Below are positions 47,148 to 54,217 of a stretch of DNA of 64,000 bases, piece by piece. The position numbers were made by a program, and so were the translations under genes. A model generated the notes under the pieces. The model saw only the letters and a list, made by a program, of their open reading frames with translations. It was not told where the DNA came from and ran no database searches. Source of the DNA: Paenibacillus sp. FSL H7-0357 (GTDB lineage Bacteria; Bacillota; Bacilli; Paenibacillales; Paenibacillaceae); NCBI RefSeq assembly GCF_000758525.1, contig NZ_CP009241.1:5952001-6016000 (forward strand). The letters are read 5' to 3'. Position 1 is the stretch's first letter, and the number at the start of each line of letters is the position of its first letter.

Positions 47148-47348
47148 TACAGCAGATACAATTATGAACTTACCGGATACACAGCTCAGGGGAATACCAA
47201 GAAATTAAGCTTCACTGCCAGCAAACAGCTTCAGAAGAATGCGAGTTTGAAGCTGTTTGCAGCCTTTCTGCGCGTTGTAACACATTGGGAAGAAATATCG
47301 CCAGAAGAGCTTCCTGAGCAAGTAAAGCAGGCTTGCCCTACCCAATAA
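47148..47348 (+). pseudogene. C-terminal remnant of a YxeA-family gene
   Basis: The frame after the permease stop translates into 66 residues, including YNYELTGYTAQGNTKKLSFT and then KQLQKNASLKLF, before a TAA at 47346-47348. This is the C-terminal half of YxeA (DUF1093) proteins, whose pattern is Y-x-Y-x-L-x-G-Y-x-x-x-G-x-x-K-x-L-x-F-T. The signal peptide and N-terminal half are absent and no ribosome site or start exists. In B. subtilis yxeA ends the yxdJKLM resistance operon, so a YxeA gene at the end of this resistance operon fits, and it has been truncated here. The rest of 47349-47548 has only a hairpin. Confidence 0.65.
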
Positions 47349-47478
47349 GCTATTGACGGTGCACCGCTAGCCCTCCTAATATAGTTTTTCCTGTACTCGG
47401 TCAATCCCCTTTGTATGTAATTGTAATTTTTGAACATCCATAAGCCCTATTTACCACCTCAATACCAAACCTCATGGA

Positions 47479-47521
47479 AATCGCCCTTCAACTAGCCTAC
47501 CGAGCCAATTTAAGGGCGATT
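47479..47521. terminator. Hairpin downstream of the tautomerase gene
   Basis: A perfect 10-bp repeat AATCGCCCTT / AAGGGCGATT separated by 23 bases. It is placed 28 bp after the tautomerase stop on the minus strand; the T run there is short. Confidence 0.5.
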
Positions 47522-47548
47522 GCTATTAATGATACGACTAGTGTTGAA

Positions 47549-47941
47549 TCAGCCTAACTTACCGGTCAAAAATTGTGCCTCCCCTAGTCCAAAACTCCAA
47601 TCATCATCATTATTTTCAACAATAGATACCATTAAATCGGTTGGTGCGATGCCGCATTCAGCTTCTAACCTGTCAGCCAGTAAGGAATAGAGCTTTTGTT
47701 TCTTCTCTTTTGGCCGGGCTTTACTTATTATGGAGAGAACAACCAGATTATTGGTACGGTTAATGCCTAGCCCTGTATCTTCAATAATCATATAATCCGC
47801 CGGGTGTTCGTGAACGATTTGGTAACGATCTCGCTCAGGAACGTCGAAAGCTTCAACAACAACTTGATGGGCAACATCCAAAAGTTTTTTCAGGCTTGCT
47901 TTATCTCGCCCTTCAATAAGGTCAAAACGAAGTAATGGCAT
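47549..47941 (-). CDS. Tautomerase family protein
   Basis: A 130-residue member of the tautomerase (MIF-like) superfamily, related to the Tautomerase_2 group. After removal of Met the chain would begin with Pro, the catalytic residue of the family ([13 protein letters not shown]). ATG 47941 is chosen because GGGAGG lies 6 bp upstream and it supplies that Pro at position 2. The later [20 protein letters not shown] segment and Arg residues fit the family. Substrate unknown. It follows the nitronate monooxygenase pseudogene. Confidence 0.85.
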   Translation of the reverse strand: MPLLRFDLIEGRDKASLKKLLDVAHQVVVEAFDVPERDRYQIVHEHPADYMIIEDTGLGINRTNNLVVLSIISKARPKEKKQKLYSLLADRLEAECGIAPTDLMVSIVENNDDDWSFGLGEAQFLTGKLG

Positions 47942-47978
47942 TAACTTCCTCCCTTTAAACAATAGTAATAGTTTTTCC

Positions 47979-49075
47979 TCATATGTTGTCAACTATTCCA
48001 AGAATAGAAAGTCTTTGGACAAGAACACTGGCTTGATCAATGGTTTGTTTTACAATTGAAGCGGCAGGTTGGTCGCCTGCTAACCGAAGACCCTGGCCCG
48101 CCCAAAGTGACATATACTCGGGGTTGTTCGAATTTGCAGCGGCCTGACGAATGTCCCGGGTCATCGCGTTTTGAATAGGGTAAGCTGGGATTGTTCCTGG
48201 GTACTGATGCATGTTAATCATAAATTTTGTTTGAATGCCTCTTGAAGCTTTTCCGGAATATGCACGTGTAATTTCAGTGGAATCCTCATTTGTCGAGAGG
48301 ATTTTCTGTTTGTACGTTTCGTGGGCGCCGCTCTCTGGGCATGCTAGAAATGCAGTGCCCATTTGTACTGCAGCGGCTCCTAATGCAAGGCTGGCTGCAA
48401 GTCCCCGCTCATCCATGATTCCCGCTGTTGCGATGACCGGGATCGACACATGGTAAACGATCTGCGGAACAATAGTCATAGTGCCTATCAAAGCGTGGAA
48501 AGGGTCCTTCATGAAGGTCCCCCTATGCCCGCCTGCTTCGCTCCCCTGAGCCACAATAGCATTTGCACCAGCTGCTTCCAATTGTTTGGCTTCATCAACA
48601 GTTGTTGCAGTTCCAATGATGAATATCCCATGCTGTTTCATGGTTTGGATCACGGCTTGTGATGGTATGCCAAAAGTGAAACTAAATACGGGTACACGCT
48701 CCTCCAACAGTACCTGTACTTGCTCCTCAAATGATTCTGAAGACTTCAAAATCGATGGATTTTGAGCAGTGTCAAGTTTGATGCGGTATTTATTGAGATA
48801 ATCTGTCATCCGGTAGATCGCTTCTTCCGACTCCTCTGATTGTTCAGGCACAAACAAGTTTACTCCGAAAGGCTGGTCTGTTCGTTGCTTGATCTTGATC
48901 TTGATCTTTAGGATCGTCGCTATGGAGTTGTTCAGGCGTTAGGTATCCGCCTCCCAGGTTGCCTCCCACCGGCGTTTGAAACAGCCGCTACTAATTCGGG
49001 CGTCGAAACGCCACCTGCCATCGGCGCTTGATAAATCGGGTATCGAATTTTAAGAGTACGCGTCAAATCAGTCAT
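47979..49075 (-). pseudogene. Nitronate monooxygenase (2-nitropropane dioxygenase-like), frameshifted
   Basis: The N-terminus begins at ATG 49075 ([20 protein letters not shown] then [17 protein letters not shown]), normal for FMN-dependent nitronate monooxygenases. The frame then breaks near 48961-48970, continues in a second frame ([16 protein letters not shown]), breaks again near 48908-48920 and resumes in a third (RTDQPFGVNLFVPEQ) to the stop at 47979. The FMN phosphate-binding QGSEAGGH and ATAGIMDERGLAASLALGA segments remain. A tandem triplication of CTTGAT (48888-48905) lies beside the second break. Only the long 3' part is open, and it lacks the flavin-site start. It should be inactive unless these are sequencing errors. 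Confidence 0.85.
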
Positions 49076-49091
49076 AATCTCAGACTTTTAA

Positions 49092-49877
49092 TTACATTTC
49101 GTTAATAGCATCCAATCTTTTGAACAATTTATCGAACTCTTTTAATTTAGCCTTATCCTCGACTTTGACCCCTGAACAATAGAAAGAAATATTACCGTTG
49201 CCTTCATTTAAAAAATTCATTTCTTCCAGTACTTTTTTTAGATTTTTTGCAGTACCATTATTTCCATCAATTATATTAACATCCGATGAAAATAATTTTC
49301 TAAATATATCCTTATAGTAAGAAAAGTGAGTACATCCTAAAACAATAGTTTCATACTTACTTAAATCATATATAGACAATTGTTCTTGAAGATAAGGTAG
49401 CACTATTTGCTCGTTAAACTCAAAACTTTCTGCAAACTGAACTAATTTCGGAAGAGGTAATAAATCAACAACATGTTCGTTATCTAATTTAGTAATAAGA
49501 TTTTGAAGTCTTTCTTCCCTTAGAGTAAAAGCAGTAGCAGTTACCAAAATTCGTTTATCTATATTTCTTTTTGTTTTAACAGCTGGTTTTACAGCAGGCT
49601 CCATACCAATGATTGGAATACTGTATTTTGCCCTTATTTCTTCGATTGCTGCGCTTGTGGCAGTATTACAAGCCATTACTATCGCTTTTACTTTTTGCTG
49701 GCTAATAAATTCTATAGCATTTAAAACATACTTTTTAACGTCATCTTTCGTTTTGTGCCCATATGGAACATTTAATGTATCTGCGTAATACAAATAATCT
49801 TCATTAGGTAAAACTTTTAATGTATCATGCAATACAGTAATGCCTCCAATACCAGAATCAAAAAAACCTATTTGCAT
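49092..49877 (-). CDS. murI: Glutamate racemase, atypically AT-rich
   Basis: A 261-residue cofactor-independent racemase giving D-glutamate for peptidoglycan. The start MQIGFFDSGIGGITVL, the first catalytic Cys in MACNTATSAA and the second in VLGCTHFSYY are all present. GGAGG lies 8 bp before ATG 49877; the frame is open upstream to 49937 but without a site. Codon use is strikingly AT-rich (many AAA, AAT, TTA) against GC-richer housekeeping neighbours. This and its place in a decayed cluster suggest acquisition from a low-GC donor. It may be a second racemase, beside a housekeeping copy elsewhere. Confidence 0.93.
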   Translation of the reverse strand: MQIGFFDSGIGGITVLHDTLKVLPNEDYLYYADTLNVPYGHKTKDDVKKYVLNAIEFISQQKVKAIVMACNTATSAAIEEIRAKYSIPIIGMEPAVKPAVKTKRNIDKRILVTATAFTLREERLQNLITKLDNEHVVDLLPLPKLVQFAESFEFNEQIVLPYLQEQLSIYDLSKYETIVLGCTHFSYYKDIFRKLFSSDVNIIDGNNGTAKNLKKVLEEMNFLNEGNGNISFYCSGVKVEDKAKLKEFDKLFKRLDAINEM

Positions 49878-49949
49878 CTCTATTCCTCCAATAGGAATCA
49901 ATTTACCAATTCCATTTGTATCTTGGTTCCAATACAAATTGTACAGGAT

Positions 49950-51191
49950 CTAACTAAGCTCTTGATTAGGATGAATACGAGCATAGTTCAAATTTCCTAT
50001 CGTTTCTTTTTGACTTGAAATGACTGCACCGGATAGCAATATTATAGCAGCAGCACCAAGCACCAAAGCGGCCAGAAGTAATGATAGGCTGTAGCTATGC
50101 GCCACTTCTAAAACAATTCCGGCTCCAATTGGACCGAGTATTTGACCTATTCCAAAAAATCCTGTCATCAAAGCAATTGCTTTATTACCACTGAATGGTC
50201 TTGACATACGTGCTGCGGCGAGAGCGAGCATGGAAATACCCACAAACGTGCCTCCAAAAAGGATAGACCCTAACGTCACGCCGAATATATTGGGAAGCCA
50301 TACTGGCAGAATGACCCCAACTGCTTGCAGGATAAGCGCAATAACCAATGGTTTGATGTAACCGACTTTACTCGCCCACCAGGACCAAATCACTGTTGAT
50401 GGTACCGCTGCTATCCCAACGATAATCCAGCTAAAGTCAGCAAAAGTCGACATATGAGGCATCTGCTTAACCATTGCTACAAGAAACGTCGCGCTTACTA
50501 TATAACCTAACCCCTCGAGTCCATAAGCAACAAGAAGCCATCCGAAGATAGATGGATTTTCCGCTGATGAACTCAGGGAGTCAACTTTTTGAGTTATAGG
50601 TTTCGGCTCTTTATCATGGATAAACGACCAAATAGGTACGATAAGGATGATACCAATGATCATAAGTCCGATCCAAGTTCCCCTCCAAGTGAAAAAGCTA
50701 AGAACAGGCGTAAGTAACCCAGCCAAAACAATGCCTACACCAACCCCGCCGTAAAATATACCTACCCATTTTTCACGTTTGTCTGAAAACAGTGCATCCA
50801 ACACTAAACTTGATGATAGAACGAAAATAAGGCCGCTGCTCATTCCAGCAAAAAAGCGCAAAATCATCCACCATAAAAATGATGAAGTGATTCCCATAAG
50901 TCCCGTCAAAATGATGCAGAGTACCAATTGCATCCGAAGATGATAGGCTCTTCGGTGCCCCCAGGTTATGAACCCTGCACCAAAGGCAGCGATAAGGTAA
51001 CCCAAGTTATTACTCCCTGCCAAATATCCGGATTCCGTAGCGGATAGATTAGCTTGTGATTGCATCAATGGAAGTATGGAAGTATATGAAAAACGTCCGA
51101 TCCCCATTGCAATGATAAGCATAACTAATCCACCGACCATAGTCTTTGTGGAATTAGACAATTTCGCATTTTTAGCTTCTGAATTCTCCAT
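49950..51191 (-). CDS. YbfB/YjiJ family MFS transporter
   Basis: A 413-residue transporter with 12 helices. The N-terminal GGLVMLIIAMGIGRFSYTSI-LPLM segment (conserved G-I-G-R-F-x-Y-T/F) and LSATESGYLAGSNNLGYLIG-like helix 2 are hallmarks of the YbfB/YjiJ group. A cytoplasmic loop (about 190-215) splits the two halves. Substrate unknown. It follows the alpha/beta hydrolase gene by 41 bp on the same strand and both diverge from a LysR regulator, suggesting uptake or export tied to the hydrolase reaction. Confidence 0.9.
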   Translation of the reverse strand: MENSEAKNAKLSNSTKTMVGGLVMLIIAMGIGRFSYTSILPLMQSQANLSATESGYLAGSNNLGYLIAAFGAGFITWGHRRAYHLRMQLVLCIILTGLMGITSSFLWWMILRFFAGMSSGLIFVLSSSLVLDALFSDKREKWVGIFYGGVGVGIVLAGLLTPVLSFFTWRGTWIGLMIIGIILIVPIWSFIHDKEPKPITQKVDSLSSSAENPSIFGWLLVAYGLEGLGYIVSATFLVAMVKQMPHMSTFADFSWIIVGIAAVPSTVIWSWWASKVGYIKPLVIALILQAVGVILPVWLPNIFGVTLGSILFGGTFVGISMLALAAARMSRPFSGNKAIALMTGFFGIGQILGPIGAGIVLEVAHSYSLSLLLAALVLGAAAIILLSGAVISSQKETIGNLNYARIHPNQELS

Positions 51192-51232
51192 GCTACTGAC
51201 CTGTCACCCTTCTAAATTCAAATTATCCCTTT

Positions 51233-52087
51233 TCAAATTCCATTATTTTTTAAAAAAATTAGCATTAGTTCTCCAATTTCATATGCATGTGTTTCCAATG
51301 CAAAGTGCCCAGTATCTAATAAATGAATCTCGGCTTTAGGTAAATCCTTTTTAAAAGCCTCAGCACCAGCCGGAATAAAGGAAACATCATTTTCACCCCA
51401 CACTGCCAATAAGGGTGGCTGATATTCACGGAGATACTGTTGAAACTCCGGGTACATTTTTACATTATTTTGGTAATCAAAAATTAAATCCAATTGTTTC
51501 TCATCATTTCCTGGCCGGGACATATAAGCAATATCAAGAGTATAACCATCTGGGGAAACTTGGTTCTCCGTTGTTCCATCAACATATTGGCTCTTGATCG
51601 TGTTGGGCGCAAACGCTGTCCGGTAACTTTCTCTTTTTTCTTGCGTAGGATTTTGCCAATATTCTTCTCGCACCGTCCATTTCTCACCTAATCCTTCACG
51701 ATAAATGTTGCCATTTTGGCTTATTATTGCTGTCACACGTTCAGGATGGTGCATGGCTATACGAAAGCCAATGGGGGCTCCATAGTCAAAGACGTATAAC
51801 GCATATCTGGTAAGTTTTAGCTTATCAATGAAAGCTTCAATAATTTCAGTGATATGGTCAAATGTATACGGGAAATCCTCTCTGTCAGGCGATGAGGTAT
51901 TCCCGAACCCCGGATAATCAGGAGCAATTAAATAGTAGTCTTTTTCTAAAATAGGTATTAGTTCTCTGAACATATGACTTGCGGACGGAAAGCCATGAAG
52001 CAATAAAATGACTGGTTTATTCGGATTACCAGCCTCACGATAAAATATGTTTAACCCTTCTATCTCTAATGAATGATAAGTTGTCAT
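51233..52087 (-). CDS. Alpha/beta hydrolase, epoxide hydrolase/dehalogenase-like
   Basis: A 284-residue alpha/beta hydrolase. The oxyanion motif is LLHGFPSASHMF. The nucleophile elbow reads YVFDYGAPIGF, giving Asp as the nucleophile instead of Ser, as in haloalkane dehalogenases, fluoroacetate dehalogenases and epoxide hydrolases. The acid is in VWGENDVSFIP and the His in LLDTGHFALE. ATG 52087 has GGAGG 7 bp upstream. The sequence does not fix the substrate. A TTTACA-17-TACAAT promoter precedes it, overlapped by an inverted repeat. Confidence 0.9.
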   Translation of the reverse strand: MTTYHSLEIEGLNIFYREAGNPNKPVILLLHGFPSASHMFRELIPILEKDYYLIAPDYPGFGNTSSPDREDFPYTFDHITEIIEAFIDKLKLTRYALYVFDYGAPIGFRIAMHHPERVTAIISQNGNIYREGLGEKWTVREEYWQNPTQEKRESYRTAFAPNTIKSQYVDGTTENQVSPDGYTLDIAYMSRPGNDEKQLDLIFDYQNNVKMYPEFQQYLREYQPPLLAVWGENDVSFIPAGAEAFKKDLPKAEIHLLDTGHFALETHAYEIGELMLIFLKNNGI

Positions 52088-52134
52088 TTTGTAACCTCCT
52101 GTTTTCTTCATAAGACCCGCCTCTTTCTAAACTA

Positions 52135-52179
52135 ATTGTAACTTTTTAAAGATATCGTGTAAAATGAATCTAAACGATA
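52135..52179 (-). promoter_or_regulatory. Hydrolase-operon promoter with overlapping LysR-type inverted repeat
   Basis: On the minus strand TTTACA (52158-52163) and TACAAT (52135-52140) are 17 bp apart, a good SigA promoter. TATCGT/ACGATA arms (52153-52158 and 52174-52179, 15 bp apart) overlap the -35 from upstream, in the intergenic region shared with the divergent LysR gene. A LysR-type operator is the simplest reading. Confidence 0.55.
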
Positions 52180-52220
52180 AGTAATATTAAAAATATCAAT
52201 AATTAGATGGAGGAATGACG

Positions 52221-53096
52221 GTGGACATCCGGGACATGCAGATTTTTCTGGCAGTTGCAAACGAAGGAAGCATTACCAAAGCAGCCGAAAAAATGGAATA
52301 TGTTCAGTCGAGTATAAGTATCCGTATCCAGCAGCTTGAAAAAGAACTGAAAACATCGCTATTTCGTCGTGGGCGGCAAGGAGTCCGGCTCACAACATCT
52401 GGAGAGACACTCAAGTCCTATGCTGAGAAAATTGTCTTTCTTACTCAAGAGGCAGAACGGGTCGTGGCAGATAACTCGATCCCAAGAGGGCCACTTCGGA
52501 TCGGATCGCCCGAAACCACAGCAGCGGTTCGGATACCATCTATTCTTACCGATTACCTTAAAGCTTATCCAGAGGTGGATTTGGCTTTAAAAACTGGAAC
52601 GACGGAAGAACTTATTCATTTAGTGTTGAAATACGAGTTGGATGGAGCTTTCGTAGCTGCGCCAGTTGATCATGCTGAGCTCGTTATTACTGAGGTGGGG
52701 GTTGAGGAGCTTGCGTTCATATCGGGAGGGCAATTCCCCTCAATAGACCAGCCGGAACAATTGCGAAATCTGACTTTACTAGTATTTCGTGTTGGGTGTT
52801 CATACCGACGAAAACTTGAGGATTGGTTACATTTACAAGGAATTATTCCTGCTAAAATCATGGAGTTCGGAACATTGGAAGGAATCCTTGGATGTATTCA
52901 TGCTGGTCTCGGGGTATCCCTTTTACCTCGCTCGGTGATTGAAAGAGCCATGGTTCAATATAACTTGCGATCTCAACAAATCTCGGACGAGTTCTATAAA
53001 ACCCCGACTCTATTCATACGTCGTAGAGATACTTATGAAACTGCAGCTATGTCCGAATTTATCCGGATTTCAAGACAGAGGTTCAATCTTACTTAA
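52221..53096 (+). CDS. LysR family transcriptional regulator
   Basis: A 291-residue regulator. The N-terminal winged helix-turn-helix reads MQIFLAVANEGSITKAAEKM then YVQSSISIRIQQLEKELKTS, and an effector-binding domain of the periplasmic-binding fold (about 90-290) follows. It is of the YwbI/CitR-like type. GTG 52221 is favoured: GGAGG lies 7 bp upstream, whereas an ATG at 52215 nearly touches that site. It diverges from the hydrolase-MFS genes and should control them. Its effector is unknown. Confidence 0.92.
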   Translation: MDIRDMQIFLAVANEGSITKAAEKMEYVQSSISIRIQQLEKELKTSLFRRGRQGVRLTTSGETLKSYAEKIVFLTQEAERVVADNSIPRGPLRIGSPETTAAVRIPSILTDYLKAYPEVDLALKTGTTEELIHLVLKYELDGAFVAAPVDHAELVITEVGVEELAFISGGQFPSIDQPEQLRNLTLLVFRVGCSYRRKLEDWLHLQGIIPAKIMEFGTLEGILGCIHAGLGVSLLPRSVIERAMVQYNLRSQQISDEFYKTPTLFIRRRDTYETAAMSEFIRISRQRFNLT

Positions 53097-53111
53097 CCTG
53101 CCAAAAGTAAA

Positions 53112-53148
53112 AGCAGCCAGCAGAAAGCTGACTGCTTCTTCCGTTTTT
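53112..53148 (+). terminator. Terminator of the LysR gene
   Basis: Stem AGCAG-CC-AGC / GCT-GA-CTGCT (53112-53136) followed by TCTTCCGTTTTT, 15 bp after the stop. Confidence 0.65.
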
Positions 53149-53173
53149 AATTCAAAGTGAATATCTCTTCAGT

Positions 53174-53664
53174 TTAACTTTTTGCTTTAATCAAATTCAA
53201 TACTCCTATCCCCTTTCCAATTCTGCGAGTTTCTTCGAAATCATCACCTTTTCGGGTAAACCGTGTGCTAACGTCTCCGCATTCTCCATTCACGATTATG
53301 GCCGGGGCTTGAGTTAAACGAGCATATTCTTCTCTCAATTCACCTATTTAATCACTTGAAATGAAAAGAATATCTTTTGCCAAAACCGTTGGATGACAAG
53401 CTATATTGATTAAGCTCACCAAGAGATAATTTGAAGTATCTCTAAATTGCAAGACATGTCCTTTATTATTGAAAGGAAATGATCTGTCATTTCTATTACA
53501 GTAATATCCATTAATCTCACATGTTCCGTAATAAGCTCTTGTTTCCATTTTATTTTTTAAACAAAATTCCGTATTTTTAACTACCGCATCCAGCAATGAT
53601 TGGAGATAATCCTCAGATGGCGGAATCTCCGGAAAAAACAATATAATTTCATGTATATGCCTTT
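53174..53664 (-). pseudogene. Neutral/alkaline ceramidase-like gene remnant with in-frame stop
   Basis: A single minus-strand frame carries the middle of a PF04734-type (neutral/alkaline non-lysosomal ceramidase, N-terminal domain) protein: VSLINIACHPTVLAKDILFI then SSD, a TAA at 53348-53350, then IGELREEYARLTQAP and NGECGDVSTRFTRKGDDFEE. In the family SxD is followed by Tyr, so the stop looks like a one-base TAT/TAC to TAA change. The N-terminal half with the first metal ligands is missing and the C-terminus ends at a TAA at 53174. The stretch 53097-54217 otherwise holds the terminator, the next fragment and the cre site. Confidence 0.65.
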
Positions 53665-53668
53665 TCCG

Positions 53669-53833
53669 TCAATGGTTCCGCATCCTCTCTTGTAACACCG
53701 CAGCGGCGGTCAGCTCATTATTAAGACTCAGTAAGTAAACCGGGTTGGGACGGTTGTACAACCGCTCCAACGCGGCGGAAGAACTACATCTCTCAGCACT
53801 TTCCTTTGTCTTAAAAAATACAGTATGCGTCAT
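53669..53833 (-). pseudogene. Unidentified coding-like fragment, 54 codons
   Basis: A 54-codon frame (ATG at 53833, TGA at 53669-53671) whose composition is protein-like, including ALERLYNRPNPVYLLSLNNE and LTAAAVLQERMRNH. No ribosome site precedes it. Directly upstream another frame reads QHVEIDHTLVTG, so this may be the end of a larger broken gene. I do not recognise the family. It directly abuts the ceramidase-like remnant, which supports a decayed block. Confidence 0.35.
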
Positions 53834-54078
53834 CCGGTGACCAAGGTATGGTCTATTTCAACATGCTGGGGACGATGTAAAAGTCTGAACCCGTAGATTT
53901 CGCGTATCAGGCATAAAGTAAAAAAAGCATAAGAAAGCTAAAAAAAAAGCAAGGAAATCGAGTTTCTATTCACGACTCTTCTCCTGCAAATATAATCCCT
54001 CAAAATATCGCAAAACATGATGCCGAAAAACAGTTCCGCTTTTATTTTATAATGAATGCGTAGCGCTACAGGAAAAAT

Positions 54079-54094
54079 ATGCAAGCGGTTACAA
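54079..54094 (+). promoter_or_regulatory. cre site (CcpA) upstream of the GH43-like gene
   Basis: ATGCAAGCGGTTACAA matches all fixed positions of the CcpA catabolite-responsive element WTGNNARCGNWWWCAW. It lies 124 bp before the gene start; a TTACAA at its 3' end could serve as a -35. Repression by glucose of a secreted polysaccharide-degrading protein would be expected. Confidence 0.7.
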
Positions 54095-54217
54095 TCGGTG
54101 ATCCGTATCATTATGGGGGGGTGTAAAGTGAACATACCGTTTTTAAAACCTGGCACCATGATCGCATGAAAGCTATCCTTCGTTCTTATTAAAAATTAAT
54201 TAGAGAAGGAGATTACT

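Noticed and set aside
48888..48908. Tandem repeat as a CRISPR or VNTR locus
   Set aside because: Only three copies of a 6-base unit, inside the monooxygenase pseudogene; best explained as slippage.
54128..54169. Thirteen-codon GTG-started leader peptide with a G-rich ribosome site upstream of the GH43-like gene
   Set aside because: The frame is short, has no regulatory codon pattern and is not coupled to the gene; treated as chance.
53097..54217. Insertion sequence
   Set aside because: No transposase frame or terminal inverted repeats could be recognised; only decayed non-transposon coding fragments.
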